The translations under genes were made by a program, and so were the position numbers. 64,000 nucleotides of DNA from Globodera rostochiensis (taxonomy: Eukaryota; Nematoda; Chromadorea; Rhabditida; Heteroderidae): NCBI GenBank assembly GCA_018350325.1, contig JAEVLN010000016.1, positions 424,193 to 488,192 of the forward strand. Reading direction: 5' to 3'. The notes below the pieces were generated by a model that saw nothing but the letters and a program-made list of their open reading frames with translations, was not told the DNA's origin and made no database searches. Shown one piece after another: positions 33,526-46,400 of the stretch (its first letter is position 1; every line of letters starts with the position of its first letter).

Positions 33526-36500
33526 ATGGCTACAGAAATTGCGGCAAATCCAATAGAAACTGTGGTTGTGGATGATAAAAGTGAGGGGTCGGAAGAAAAA
33601 GGGAGAGTTGTGGAGGAAACGGACCCGGCGACGCACACCGACAGTGGTCACGAGTCTTCCGCTTCCGTGTGCACTCCGGAGCTTCCTTCGACACCGGTGG
33701 AGGAACAAAAGGAAGAGAAATTTGCAGAAAAGCAATCATTTATCGTGTCGTCGGCCAACAGCAGATTCTTTCGTGTTCGCGTTTTGGTGCCGGGTGGAGA
33801 GAGCATCGATGTGCAAGTGGGCATTGGACTTTGGACTTAAGGATTGGTTGATTTTATTTACAGATAAACGAGTCTGACATCGTCCAGGAGCTTTACCACA
33901 TGTTGCTCGAGCGGGACTCGACTTGTCATCGCACCTGCTTCAAATTGTATTACGACGGGACTGCACTTGACCACTTTACGGAAATTCGTAATGTGCCGGG
34001 CATCAAAGACAACGCTATAATGCGCGTCATTGAGGGTTAGTTTGACCAATTGATCACTTTGTGTCTGATAACTAATAGTTCAACCTGTCGTCGTCAATGC
34101 TTGTCTTGTCCGTCATTTAGAACCTTACAATTTGCGGGAGGCGCGAGTACACGTTCGCCATTTGCGCGAAATAATTCGTTCGGTGGACATTTCGGATGCA
34201 GTTAATGGCGTCGAGTTTGCCTCACTTTCATGCCTTTCGACCATTACGCAGTCGACATCGGATGATTCAGGCAGAAAGTCTAAAGGTTCTTCTGCGATTG
34301 AACTGCTTCGTACCGAGTCGGATTGCCTTCCGCCTGAATGGCTTTTGCCCAACTCGACCGACGTTCCATTCAAACCGCTGATTCCAATTGCCGAGCACAG
34401 CAACAGCTGCCTTCAGCCCACCCAGCTTTTAGCGCTTAAACAGATCTCTTTCTCCGCATTCAACCCTCCTCCTGGTCCAAGAAAGATGAAAGTGCGGCAA
34501 TGTTTTTCTGCCCATTCTGATTATAATTTTAGGGCGACATACTCTATTTGGTTGTGGATACGGTGGAGGACCGGCGCTTTCACGTGACCTGTTGTACGCG
34601 TGGTTTTTACGTCAACTCTTCCATTGGCGAAAAGTTCAAGCCGGACAGATCGTCCACTTACGGTGGACGCGTATTCCATAGTCTCTTCGACTTGCTCTCT
34701 GACATCAGTGCTCACTTCAAAAAGACATTTGCTCAATTGCTGAAGTTACGCAATGAAAAGCATATCTTTGAGCGGTTGCCTACTCCATATCAGCTCTTCC
34801 AATGGGTTTTAAATGGGTTCAATTAGTCAATTATAAGAAGTGCCTCTTGCAGATTATACCGTCTGTGGAAAACAGTCAGGATCAACTACGGGCCGATGAG
34901 CAGATTCAGCCACATCGACTCGGCTTGGAAGACCACATGCCGGGACAAATTCGAGACTGGAATGAGGAACTGCAAACGACACACGACATGCCTCAGAACA
35001 ATTTTGCCGAAAAACTTTGTCGAGACAGAGCCCGGTTTAAAGTGCACGCCGATTTTCTGTCGGCTTGCGTTCGGGGAGCAACTGCGGTAATATTTAAACA
35101 AAATTCGAGCCATGATTCTTTTAGGTAATCGACGGGTCTGTGCACACCATCAACCCAATGGACGAGCCACGCATGCACATGTTTATCTGGAACAACATTT
35201 TTTTCTCGTTGGGTTTTGACGTCAAAGACCATTACAAGGTTGGGGTGGGTAAAAAGTGTAAATTTGGTTTGGATTCGCCGTGTCATTTTTCAATTTTTCT
35301 CAATAAAAAATTTCATTAGGATCTTAATGTTGGGTTTTGTGGCATCGAAACTACAAGACGCGTCAAGGCTCAAAAGCCGGAGTCAAATCGGAGACAATCG
35401 TCCATTTTCAGGAACTTGGTGGAGATGCTGCTGCCCATGCGTCATATGCGGCCGATTTAGCTGCTGTTCAGGCGTATGCTCAAATCGACGATCCGAAGTG
35501 ATTATATTCTTATTTAATTTGGATAAAATTCGAAATGTTCTACAGGCTCCATACTTCTGGCATGGCCATTGTAGATTTCAAGGGTTTCCGTGTGATGGCT
35601 CAGTCGATCATTCCTGGAATTTTGGAACGTGAACAACAAGATTCAATCGTTTATGGGTCCTATGACTCTGGAAAAACAGTCACATCCATTGAAATATACG
35701 AAGAATTGCTGAAGAACTCCGCCAAAATATTGAAAATTGAGCCTCATTTGGTTTGGAATGGGAAGGAAGGAGATGAGAGTAAAGTTGTCAAACTTTTTTC
35801 GTCATATGAAAGCAAGGTTTTTGTGCTTTTCAGTCGGTATTTTTTTTTGTTCCTCCCTTTAGGGCATTGTTGGGAATGATCGTCGCCATTATTTAATGGA
35901 TCTTTTGCGCACATTTCCACCCGACGTGAATTTCTTGGAAAGCGCGGAGCCCACCGAGTTTTGCAAAGCGCAAGGATTTCCGAGGAAATTCAAACATAAG
36001 CTCGTCTATCTCCGCCAAGAATTGGTCGATGCTTTCACTGAGTGAGTTTTAATGGGAAATACTGTAAACTTTCTTAAATTTAGCTTCAAAAATGAACAAG
36101 CGAAGGAGGAAAAGGACATAAAAGAGCGGCAGAGGAAAGTCGAAAATGAAGACGCACCGACAGACACTGCGCAAGAGGTCGAAGAGGAGACGACGGACGA
36201 ACCGGACGTTCGTCTCAATCCGGACGCGTGGAGCACAGCGGTGAGGCATGCGCCGCAGGAGGACGTTCAGGTAAAGAAAGAGCTGAGGGTGTTCTTTTTT
36301 GAATTTCTTCAAATTACTTTTATTTTGAATTAGGCACATAGAAAATTGGTGGCTGAAGCGGCGGAGCATTTGCTGTCTCACCAAATTCCTCAATTTGTGC
36401 GAGACTGTGTCCAATTGGCCGTTTCACCTGTCGACGGGTTAGCCCTCACCGAAGCATTGCATGCCCGGGGCCTTAACATTCGCTACTTGGGCAAACTGAT

Positions 36501-38773
36501 TGATGCTGTTCAGTCCAATTCCCGACTCGACTATCTCACGGTCTTGGACAAATGGACGAACTGCCTTTAGTCCAAATGTTATTTAGACTGTCGTCAAGGT
36601 GGAACTACTTTGCAGATGTTTGCGTCACATATTCCGCGAATACGTCCAAGGGGTTGAAATACATATGATGGGCGCGGCGATTGCGCATTTTTTGAACTGT
36701 ATGATCGGTTCCGGAAAGAGCGTCGGACCGATATCGCAATACGATAGCGACCCGGCGAGTGGCACAACACAGAAGAAGTCGACTGGGGGTAGAAAGAAGA
36801 AAAAGTACGGCTACTTGGAGAAAGGACACGTCATTGGTGCTGGGTCTGGCCCGACTCCGAAAACAATGGCATGGACGAAATTGAGCCAAGATATCTTATG
36901 GAAAAGCATTGGCGATGATTCCCACACACACTTTGGCTTTCGAATTCCGTCGGATTGGTAAACTTTATCTTTTGCGCCGAGGTTACCGTTTGGGTTTGTG
37001 CCGCTTTAGTTGTGACAGCTTTGTCGAGTGGAGTGGCGGTGCTCAACGCTCGGCGATCATCCGACGATTTTGCATAATGAACGGTGTCCAAATAATGCTC
37101 AAGGTCTTGTTGCGTATTTGGACCAGCAACAACTGTTCAACGATTTAGAATTACCAACTCAACCCATTGAAAGCAAAGTCGCAAGCACCCTTTTCTGAGG
37201 ATGATGTGTCCAATGTCGTCCCCGTTGTGAAGCGTCTTAATCCGCGTTCCCAGAGCGCCTACAATCTTTATCTGAGTGCGTTGATCAAAATGCAGCAGGG
37301 ATTTATCCGAATTGGCTACGATTTAATGCAACAGGTAAATTGGCGACAATGAGTTGGATTAATGGTCATCTTCTCCCCTTCTTTGTCCAGGCCCATAGCA
37401 TGATGAACAGCATTTATGGGCCTCTTCATTCCGACTTAGCGCTGTGTCTCCGTTTTATGGCTCGGATGGCGTATGCTCTAAATGATTTCCCAGACGCACT
37501 GACCCAACAACATCGCGCACTTCTCATTTCGGAACGTTGCAACGGCATCGACCATTATGAGACTATCTCCGATTACGTGAGGCGCTATTTACTTACGGAC
37601 TGATCGAAATTGACGCCAACTTGCAGATAAATTTGGCACACTTCTCTTTCGCGAACCTTTGCATTCCGTCCGCTTTGAAACTTCTCTACCGAGCGCGGCA
37701 TTTGCTAATGCTTTCACACGGCGAGCAGCACCCGTACATGGGCCAGATTGATGTAACTATTTCATCCACCTGGGTTGAGTGGGTATCGTTTCGTTCCCAA
37801 CCATTTTTACATTAAAATAGGCGTCAAATATCTGGAACTCCGAGTTATCTCTAACAATACTTGAGGAGGTAATAATAGCGTATACTTGATAAGCATAGTT
37901 CTTACCAGATTTAAGCCTGTTATAAAAAAAAAAGAAATTTTGGTTTCAGATTCAATCCTCATTTATTACGGCTCGCTTCGCTCGCCATGCGCTTAGAGCC
38001 TAAACCTAAGCCTAAGCTTAGGCAATAGAGTGGTTTTGTTTGCTGTCGAGAGTCGTATGTAAGCGCACAACGTTTTAGGAGAAGCTGAAAATTGCCAAAA
38101 CTACATCACATTCTTTTTATGAAAATGCGTGACCCTCTAGCAGACTTATACACTGTTATATTATATTGTTAGCGATATTCGGCGTTCCAGATATACCTGG
38201 GGTCTAGTTTATATAAAAAAAAATTTATGTTTGATGTCGTTGATGGGCAAGTTCTTTTGATTGGATTATTTTTATTTTTGATTGGTTGTTTTAATCCTTT
38301 CCTCCCATGTGAAGGCTAACATTGGCATCATTTTGTACGCATTGCAAGAATTTGACGCTTCGCTAAAGTTTCTGAACAACGCTTTGACTCTCTACCAAAA
38401 GTACGGCGTCCCCGTCAAGACGGCCCTGCTCCATCACGTCATCGCACGGGCACATTCGTGTCGTGGCGACTTTCGCACGGCACTGATCTATGAGAAGGAG
38501 ACGTTCAACATTTACTCACGCGTCTTCGGGAAGGAGCATGAGAAGACGTTGGTTAGCAACGAATGTCTGCGCCATCTCACCAAACAGGCGGTCAATTTCC
38601 AAAAACACATGAACGACGCAACGCAAGGACTCAAAACATCCAAAAGCCTCGTGCCAAATGTGAATTTTTAAGGTATTTCGTCGCCATTTATATTTATTTT
38701 TCAGTTCCAAATACAACCTCCTTCATTACCAAACATCGTTGAGCTCCTCAATGCATTTAACAACCTTTTGTAA
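33526..38773 (+). CDS. clu-1: CLU, clustered mitochondria protein
   Basis: CLU is a large cytosolic RNA-binding protein that controls mitochondrial distribution and translation of nuclear-encoded mitochondrial mRNAs. About 18 exons join in frame to about 1253 aa, as expected for the family. The start at 33526 gives [18 protein letters not shown] ubiquitin-like N-terminal domain follows ([36 protein letters not shown]). Then come [20 protein letters not shown], the CLU domain ([60 protein letters not shown]), the region HFLNCMIG and a TPR block ([57 protein letters not shown]). The intron 37753-38314 contains AAGCCTAAG repeats. The stop TAA at 38771 overlaps a strong donor (GTAAGT), so a short extra exon at about 38900-38930 is possible. 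Confidence 0.95.
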
Positions 38774-39526
38774 GTTTGCTCCCCACCGCGTGTACAGTGC
38801 TGCTCTCGGTACCTACCCTTAAGTTTTGCGGACTTACGTGTGGTTGGAGACTGCGAGATGCACTTCTGAATGTTATCCATCTACGACATTCATTTTTAGA
38901 TTCTGGAAGTTGCAAATCCATACGGAATGATGAGCACCATTCGTCCTTTGGCCACGACAAATTTAGTGTTGTTTTCTTTGCCTCTTTTTTTTTACCTTGA
39001 CACTTCAGTTGTTTATTGTTGAGTGTTGTTGTTTGTTCTCTTTAGATATATTATACCTTAGACATCGTTAAACCGCTCAAATCGCCAAAAAAAAATTTAT
39101 ATAGCACACCTCCCCATTGCTCATTTGCAGCTTTATATAAACCTCGCTCTATTCCACGGCAGTTCTCCCGTTACAATTCACCAAAAACTGACGACGCTGC
39201 CTTGTTTTGCATTTGAAAGATGAATTTGGGTTCGCGATCTTCTTTCAATTTGTGCCTTCCTCGTTTGTTATTTGAACCAACCATCCGTCTCCATTTTATT
39301 ATTTTGAGAATAATTATGCACGAAGAGGTCAGATTTGTGGTTTTCGATTAAAACAGATATATTGAAAAATAATGACTAGAGCTGGGATTTTTTACTATTT
39401 ACCCTATTTTGGCCTTTTTCGGAAATTCCTTAAGAAAAATGCAATAAAAACGAATAATGCACCTCCCAAAGTGGTAATCCTGGTTTTTAGAGGTCCCGAT
39501 TTTTTTTTTTTTTAAATCCGTTTTAA
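38774..39526. other. Intergenic, 3' flank of clu-1
   Basis: Apart from the possible alternative last exon at 38900-38930, I see no gene. AT-rich. Confidence 0.5.
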
Positions 39527-39960
39527 GCAATTCTGCGAAGTACTCGGGGGTTATCGAGGTCGCTGATCACGAATATGACATCAGATTTATCATATGACAT
39601 CATCTAATCTATGATTTCAACATCTAAGATTTTTGAAAAAAAAATCAAAAAATTTTCAAAGTCGCTAAAAGGGTGTTTCTAGGGGTATTAGGGCGCGTAG
39701 AATTCGAATCTGACCTTTTTGTTGTAGTTTTGTGCTTTTTTGAATGATTTTGAGGCCAAAATTAATTTTTAAAAAATTTTAAATTTTTTGGAAAATTGCT
39801 CGATTTCGGTTCCGGCATTCGAATTGGCCGAAATTGAGCTCAGATTCGAATTCTACGCGCCCGAATACCCTAGAAACACCCTTTGAGAGACTGAAAATTT
39901 TTTGATTTTTTTTCAAAATCTTAGATGTTGAAATCATAGATAAGATGATGTGGAAAATAT
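39527..39960. repeat. Foldback element related to 60299-60768
   Basis: Inner words GGGCGCGTAGAATTCGAATC and the inverted ATTCGAATTCTACGCGCCC, and outer words ATCATCTAATCTATGATTTC against GAAATCATAGATAAGATGAT, form nested inverted repeats. The outer end shares TACTCGGGGGTTATCGAGG with copies at 41047, 41941 and 60311. Confidence 0.7.
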
Positions 39961-40244
39961 GGATCATATGGCCCAGAGGCAAAACGGAACAAATTATATA
40001 TCATTCGATTTCTCTCGGTCTGTAAGAATCCGAGAAAAAAATTTTGAGCAACCATTCCCTGAAGAGTTACAGACCCGGGACTGAAGTGTCTTTTGACTGG
40101 GGACTCAGTTGTCCACTGATTAAAAAATGGGAAAAATCACTCATATTGGCTTTCAAAATTAGGAATTAGTTGAAAGGGAATCAAAATTGAGAATTTAAAG
40201 CGGTTTTTGGACCGGTTAAAATTTTGAAAATAAGGAAAAAAAAA

Positions 40245-40440
40245 CCGGATAAAATAATGAAAGGCCGTGTAACGGCCCGCCAACAGCGAGCATGCGGAGA
40301 CGGAGCAAGTAGTGGGGCGAGACGGAGGGCGGAGGAAGAAGTCTGACGAGCGCCACTGGGGGGCGAGCGCGCGGGGACCCGCGGAGCGGGCGCGCGCGGA
40401 CTTCTTCCGGAGCCCGGAGTCTCGCCCCACCTACTGGCCG
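40245..40440. repeat. GC-rich dispersed repeat, copy 2
   Basis: Nearly identical to 2925-3090 through GGCCGTGTAACGGCCCG and the GCGCGCGGACTTCTTCCGG end, with a small insertion (GGAGCGGGCGCG) in the core. Confidence 0.75.
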
Positions 40441-41147
40441 CCGTAGTCGAGTGTGCGGTACTTTGGCTGCTATTTTCCACCTTACTGTCTAACTTTTCCT
40501 CCTATCGGGCTTTAGTGTTTAAAAAAGTCGTTTTTCCTTAAATTTCTAAAATTAAAACCGGTTTAAAAACCGCTTTAAATGCTTAATTTTGATTTTCTAT
40601 TGACGAATTCGTAATCAGCGCATCAAATAACATATTTTCAGACCATTTTTAATGTAAAATTTTTTCCAAAAATGTTGACCAAAAGGGCCCTCCCCCTTTG
40701 GTTTTTGGCCAACTTTGAGGGGCCATAACTTTCTTCATAGTGGTTTCCGGAGCAAAAAAATTATGCCGATCGATTTCTCTCGACGAGAGGAATCGAATGG
40801 TATATATAATTACCGAAACCCTCAGATGGTAGTATTCTTGACTTTTACCGTAATTTTTTTCTGTGATATTTAATAATCAAAATTCATTTTTGTGATAACA
40901 ATTTTAAATCAAAAGCAATTCAGTCAAAAACAAATTTAAATGTGAAGAATTTTTAATCATTTTTTGACGGGCAAATTTTTAGTCTTGAAAAAAACGAACT
41001 TTAGGGGTAATCCTGTTTTTTTTTGTTTTTAAATCCGTTTTAAGCAATTCTGAGAAGTACTAGGGGTTATCGAGGTCGCTGATCACGAATATGACATCAG
41101 ATTTATCATATGACATCATCGGTAAATATGGATCATATGGCCCAGAG

Positions 41148-41427
41148 CAGGGCCGTAGCCAGGGGGGGGGGAATTCCCCCCCCCCAAAATGAAATTTGAG
41201 AAAAAAAAACAAGAGGGGGGACCCTTTTGTTTTGCACTTTTACAATTTTTTGGGCAATTTTTTAAACTTTTTTTAACAAATTGCCATCAGAATCAAAAAA
41301 AAAATTTGTTTTTTTGAAAATTTCTTAAAATAAAATACCTTGGCGCTCAAATGGGAAAGCCATTTGAGCGCCGCGCTCAGATGGTTCAAATTCCCCCTCC
41401 CAAAATTTTTTTCTGGCTACGGCCCTG
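41148..41427. mobile_element. hAT-type miniature element, 280 bp
   Basis: Terminal inverted repeat CAGGGCCGTAGCCAG, flanked by the 8-bp duplication GCCCAGAG at 41140-41147 and 41428-41435. The same flanking sequence without the insertion is present at about 39961-39996 (GGATCATATGGCCCAGAGGC), which serves as an empty site. Confidence 0.9.
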
Positions 41428-41753
41428 GCCCAGAGGCAAAACGGAACAAATTATTCGGGATGATTTTGGTATCAAAAATAGCTAATTTTCAGGAAAAATT
41501 TTTAAGACATTTTTTAGCTGCTAAATAAGCCCCGTAGGGGAGATATGAGACTTTAAAGTTTATGAGCCATCACAACATTTTGATTTGATGTGAAGCATCC
41601 ATCGGTTTCGGTGACGCAGTGCCTCTGCGCTCCGTCCACTTTTTGCCCTGCAGGGGTTCAAACCCTGTTGGTGCAGATCGATTTTTATGATTTAAAAACA
41701 ATTTTTTTTTTTGCTTTAGAAGCTTCGATTTTTTTTTGCTAAACATTGTTTGA

Positions 41754-42455
41754 CGGAAACCGCCCGGTTGAGTCTGGCCGGTTGAGTCTGGGACAGTTGA
41801 GTCTGCCGGTTGAGTCTGGGCCGGTTGAGTCTGGTGGACAGTTGAGTCTGGGCCGGTTGAGTCTGGTTGGCAGGAAAAAATTTTTGAACTATGGGTCCCC
41901 GAATTAAAAAAAAAAATCAGTTTTATGTAATTCTGAGAAGTACTCCCCGGTTATCGAGGTCGCTGATCACCAATATGATATCAGATTTATCATTTGACAT
42001 CATCCAATCTATGATTTCAACATTTATGATTTTTTAATTTTTCTTTTGTTATCCGTTTTTACATTAATAGGCTTAGGCCTAAGCCTAACAAACTCCAAGC
42101 CAGGGTGGCATAGGCCTAAGCCTAACGAACCCCAAGTACCATTTTTTGGGCGACCATCAATATGCCATGCAGAATCAAAACACCCAAAGAATAACCGATT
42201 TTCTTGCCGGAATTTTCAAAAATTATCACATGAAGAATTGAATCAATGGTTTTTTATTTAGTTTTTGTTGTTGAATAAGTTATGTTTGTTTGCTTTAATT
42301 TTGGTTTTAGAAAATTATATTTTTTTATTTTTTTCCTGCCAACCAGACTCAACCGGCCCAGACTCAACTGTCCACCAGACTCAACCGGCCCAGACTCAAC
42401 CGGCCAGACTCAACTGGCCCAGACTCAACCGGCCAGACTCAAACGACCCCTACCG
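41754..42455. mobile_element. Bow-tie element family C, 702 bp
   Basis: The ends are inward-facing arrays of GGCCGGTTGAGTCTG (41761-41873 and 42342-42445). The termini are CGGAAACCGCCCGGTTGAG on the left and, as reverse complement, CGGTAGGGGTCGTTTGAG on the right. It is flanked by TTGTTTGA at 41746-41753 and 42456-42463. The partner arm of the surrounding inverted repeat, near 42617-42645, keeps the uninterrupted site. No coding frame. Confidence 0.85.
42060..42140. repeat. Telomere-like palindromic repeat, short copy
   Basis: TAGGCTTAGGCCTAAGCC and a second AGGCCTAAGCCTAAC unit within the family C element, related to the array at 30120-30530. Confidence 0.7.
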
Positions 42456-42925
42456 TTGTTTGACACTTCCACACAAAAAATCGTTTTTTAATCGGGAAAT
42501 TTATGGAAAAAAAAATTTTTTTTAGAAACCAAAAGGGTCCCCCCTATGGGTTTGCGACCCCACTTGAGAAAATTTTCAACTTCTTCCTATTCGTGAAAAT
42601 CGTCAACCCCTAGTCTAAAAAAGTGTCAAACAATGTTTAGCAAAAAAAAATCGAAGCTTCTAAAGCAAAAAAAAAAATTGTTTTTAAATCATAAAAATCG
42701 ATCTGCACCAACAGGGTTTGAACCCCTGCAGGGCAAAAAGTGGACGGAGCGCAGAGGCACTGCGTCACCGAAGCCGATGGATGCTTCACATCAAATCAAA
42801 ATGTTGTGATGGCTCATAAACTTTAAAGTCTCATATCTCCCCCACGGGGCTTATTTAGCAGCTAAAAAATGTCTTAAAAATTTTTCCTGAAAATTAACTA
42901 TTTTTGATACCAAAATCATCCCGAA

Positions 42926-43497
42926 GTCCCACGGTCACCTGAATACCCTCCCTTGCCGTTCGATTTCTCTCGACGAGAGGAATCGAATGGTATATATAAT
43001 GACCGAAACCCTCAGATGGTAGTATTCTTGACTTTTACCAAAACACCCCTAATTTTGGCTCTTTTTAGTACTTATTTTGCAATTTTAAGCACCTATTTAG
43101 GTACCCATTTTGGTAATAGTTGTTTGTGGGACCCATTTTTGAAAAAAAGTAAATTTTTAAAAAGTCGACCAAAAGATGCTTTTAGGGGTATTCAAAACAG
43201 GGGCCAATCAGTCGAATAAACCTCAAAAGTTGTGTCAGAAACCACAAAGCCTTTAAGCTAAATGATACGCATCAACTCTAAATATCCGACATCGGAACTG
43301 TAGCCATCCAAACAATGAATTCGTACAATTGCTTTTATTTTTCATCATAAAATCTAAATAAAAGTCTCGAAGTTGGGATGGAGTAGTTGGACCTCATCCC
43401 AAGCCACCTTATCTTTACTACAATTTTGTAAAATTAGAAACGGTCGTTTATGTATCAATTAACACTAATTATCCCATCATTTTCGGTATTTCCCCAA
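42926..43497. other. Intergenic, no gene seen
   Basis: The first part repeats GATTTCTCTCGACGAGAGG also found at 40772. No gene is supported before the stop of the minus-strand coiled-coil gene. Confidence 0.5.
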
Positions 43498-46400
43498 TCA
43501 TTTGGACTCGTCGCGCTGACCGGTCGATGTCACTGCGTTAGCGCTTCTGAAAAGGAATACGTAAGAAGGAGAACAACTTAAACAATGCGTCGACCACCCA
43601 AAAAGCTTTTTTTATAAAAATGCCGTCCATCCCTCGACTTCCTTTCACCTTATCAGACGAAGAAAGAGCAATTCACTGTGGACGGTCTCTTCCAACTGCG
43701 CCATTAACTTCACCTCCACTTCCGCATAGTTTTTGCCATAAAATTGTGACACCAAACCGCCAAAAATAATGGAAAAATTGTGCCGAATTTCATCATCATA
43801 CTCCGCTGGGTACAGCAGCGACGATTCCACGACGACGATCTCGACCATTCTTAAATTGAAAACGGCATGATATCAAAAGGTCCCAAGAAATGCGTTGTTG
43901 TCCAATTGCCAAGTCAGCACCACGCCGAAACTGTGGGGTGTTGGTTGAAATGGTAGCAGAAGTAGATGCACGGGAAAAACATGGTCACATAAAATGAATG
44001 CAAAACTAGCGGACATGTTCTTCGTGTTTTTGAGGCTTTCGTGGGCAAGGGGACATTTTGAACGGGGACCTTTTGTACACGTACAATTAAAAATATATGC
44101 AGATAGATTTATCAATTCTCCAACCTCGAACCAACTTCCTCGTCTATCGGCTTCATTTTGTCAAGAGCGAACTTTCCATCCAAAAATTGTGCTAAAACAC
44201 TGACGATCCGAGCAACTTCGTTGTTGACGAAGCGTCCGACATTTTCTTTTTCCACCGAAGCCGAACTCGATGACGGGCCCTGTTTTCAATTTTCTTGGTA
44301 AAAAAGAAAGTATGGGAAAACGTTTTGCTCTTTTCCCCTTTCCAATGGTTATATAAACGGACCATTGACTTCATTCAAAGCATCATTTGGACGACCATTA
44401 GAGGGAGGGGCAAATTCCAGCCTAAGCGAACCTTGCACAGCTTATCTCTCATTCTAAGACTGTGGCAAAGAATTCACTTAACTGGCATTCACTCCTTAAC
44501 AATGATTCGGTGATAATAATAATAAAAGAATAATAAATGCGTTGATTGGTTGGCTGACCGACAAAATTTTCTTTTCAACAGAAATCTTCTCAAACGTATC
44601 CTGAAAGTCAAAGCTAATTATTGTTTGATTATTAAACTGTGCAATCATTGCAAAATCATTCATTCATTCACTTATTCACCAACCACAACCACATTCATTA
44701 TTAACGAGTGAAATTGATGAGAAAAGTGCCGACAAAAACAGCGCACGTGCACACTTTTGCCGGGGAAGGGGGAGCTAATTCGCACACAAATGAACTTATA
44801 ACATTCGCCGAAATCCCAAAGAATCAAATTTTTATTATTCTCCAGCAAACTTTTTTGATAAGTTTGACGAGATGACGTTTAACCCGCGAAGGGGGGAGGG
44901 GGGGGGGGGGGGGGGTCGAGGAAAAAACGAAGAGAAAACGAGGAAATTCGTATTTGACCCATTTTCTCAACAAATTTAGTCAAAAATCCCAAAATTTTTC
45001 TCATCCAAAAATTGCAGAAATTCTGGCCAATTTTCTTAACAAATTGCCATCAAAATTCAGATTCCCCGCGGCGCCTATCGGCACCGCCGATCCCCCCCCC
45101 CCCCCCCAAATCCAAAAACTATGAAAAATCCTCCCAATTTTGTAAATTTCCGGATTTTTTTTGCCAAAAATTCCGAATTTCGGATCCAAAAATGTCCGTA
45201 ATCAGGTTACGTCCGTGCGCCGGACCTCACTCATCCCTAAAAAGCTTCATGGCATTATTTTTTAAAATTTTGGTTGCAAATCCCTTAACAAATTGAGTCA
45301 TTTCCAAAATTTTCTCGGCGGCGCCTGGAAAGGCCGACCGACGCGAGTTGAACGGTTAAAACAATCAGTGAAAGATCAGAGTAAGCATTTGCTTCATTCC
45401 AACAATGCAATCAAACAAAGCCTTTTTCAATAACCACAAAACACCACAACACAAACATAATCCAAATGCTCACCGAATTTCCTACGATGAAATGTCGCTC
45501 GTTTTTGAACTCGAAAGGATGGAATTGAATGAGGGAGAGGAAGGTTTGCGAGTGTGAACGGAAGTTGTGGGCGAACGAAAAGAACCCTCGAAGAGCAATT
45601 TCTGGAGCAGTGTCTTTAACCTTAGTTCAATGATAAAAGAAGATCGTAAAACTGTTTACAAACTCAGCATCAACATAGAGAAATGACTTTTTGAGAATAT
45701 TTGAGAAGTAAGTTAGATTCCAAGTGTTGGGGAATAAAGACGGCAAAATTTGCGTGGACGGTGAAACAATTAACGGAGACAGTAGCCGTATAGGGACAGA
45801 GGGGATTCGGCACTTACTCCCGGCGATGTGTTATGTCGAAAAGAACATATTGAAATGGGCTTCTTTTGATGAGCACATAAAAATGCTCTGAGAATGAGAA
45901 AAATCGATGAAATTTAATGAAAATTTACCTCAAAGTTAACAGAGAAATGAGCAAAAAGAAGGAATAACTAACCATAACTTGTTGTGGGGGGATTACGAAG
46001 AAATGTGGCAGAAAGTGTCCCACCCACCGAGGCCAAACCAAAGTTGAATCTCATTTAAGCACAGAGAATGAGAGAAGAGATGGGCGATTGAAAGTGTGTT
46101 CGACGGAAGAATGAAAGCAACAGTTGTCTGGATTAAATAAAGCTGATGACCGGGATCCGAGCCAAGCACCTGTGGACGGGCAGAAAGTCGTTGGACTTTG
46201 AGGGGGGGGGGGGGGGGAGGGCGGCACACCGGACTGATGGGAGGGAGGGAGGGACCTCTGCTGATTCCGGGCTATGATGGAATGTCAGTTTTCTGGCGGG
46301 TGGTGGGTGGGTGAACATACTGCAGTAAATGGCCTTTCGCTATACGAATCAATCAATGCAAGACAAATGACTGGCAACAGACCTGATCCCCAATCCAAGT

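Larger units (their letters stand above)
41455..42925. repeat. Inverted repeat with tRNA-like segments in its arms
   Basis: Arms about 41455-41753 and 42627-42925 are reverse complements with few differences. Each contains a pol III-like A box (TGACGCAGTGCC) and a T arm CAGGG-GTTCAAA-CCCTG (near 41650-41675 and, inverted, 42712-42740). The acceptor stem does not close, so this is tRNA-derived rather than a tRNA gene. A family C bow-tie element sits between the arms. Confidence 0.8.

Noticed and set aside
43873..44115. Frame reading HSFGVVLTWQLDNNAFLGTF on the minus strand
   Set aside because: It has a usable acceptor but runs into a stop with no donor before the next exon; splicing 44125 directly to 43849 keeps the frame.
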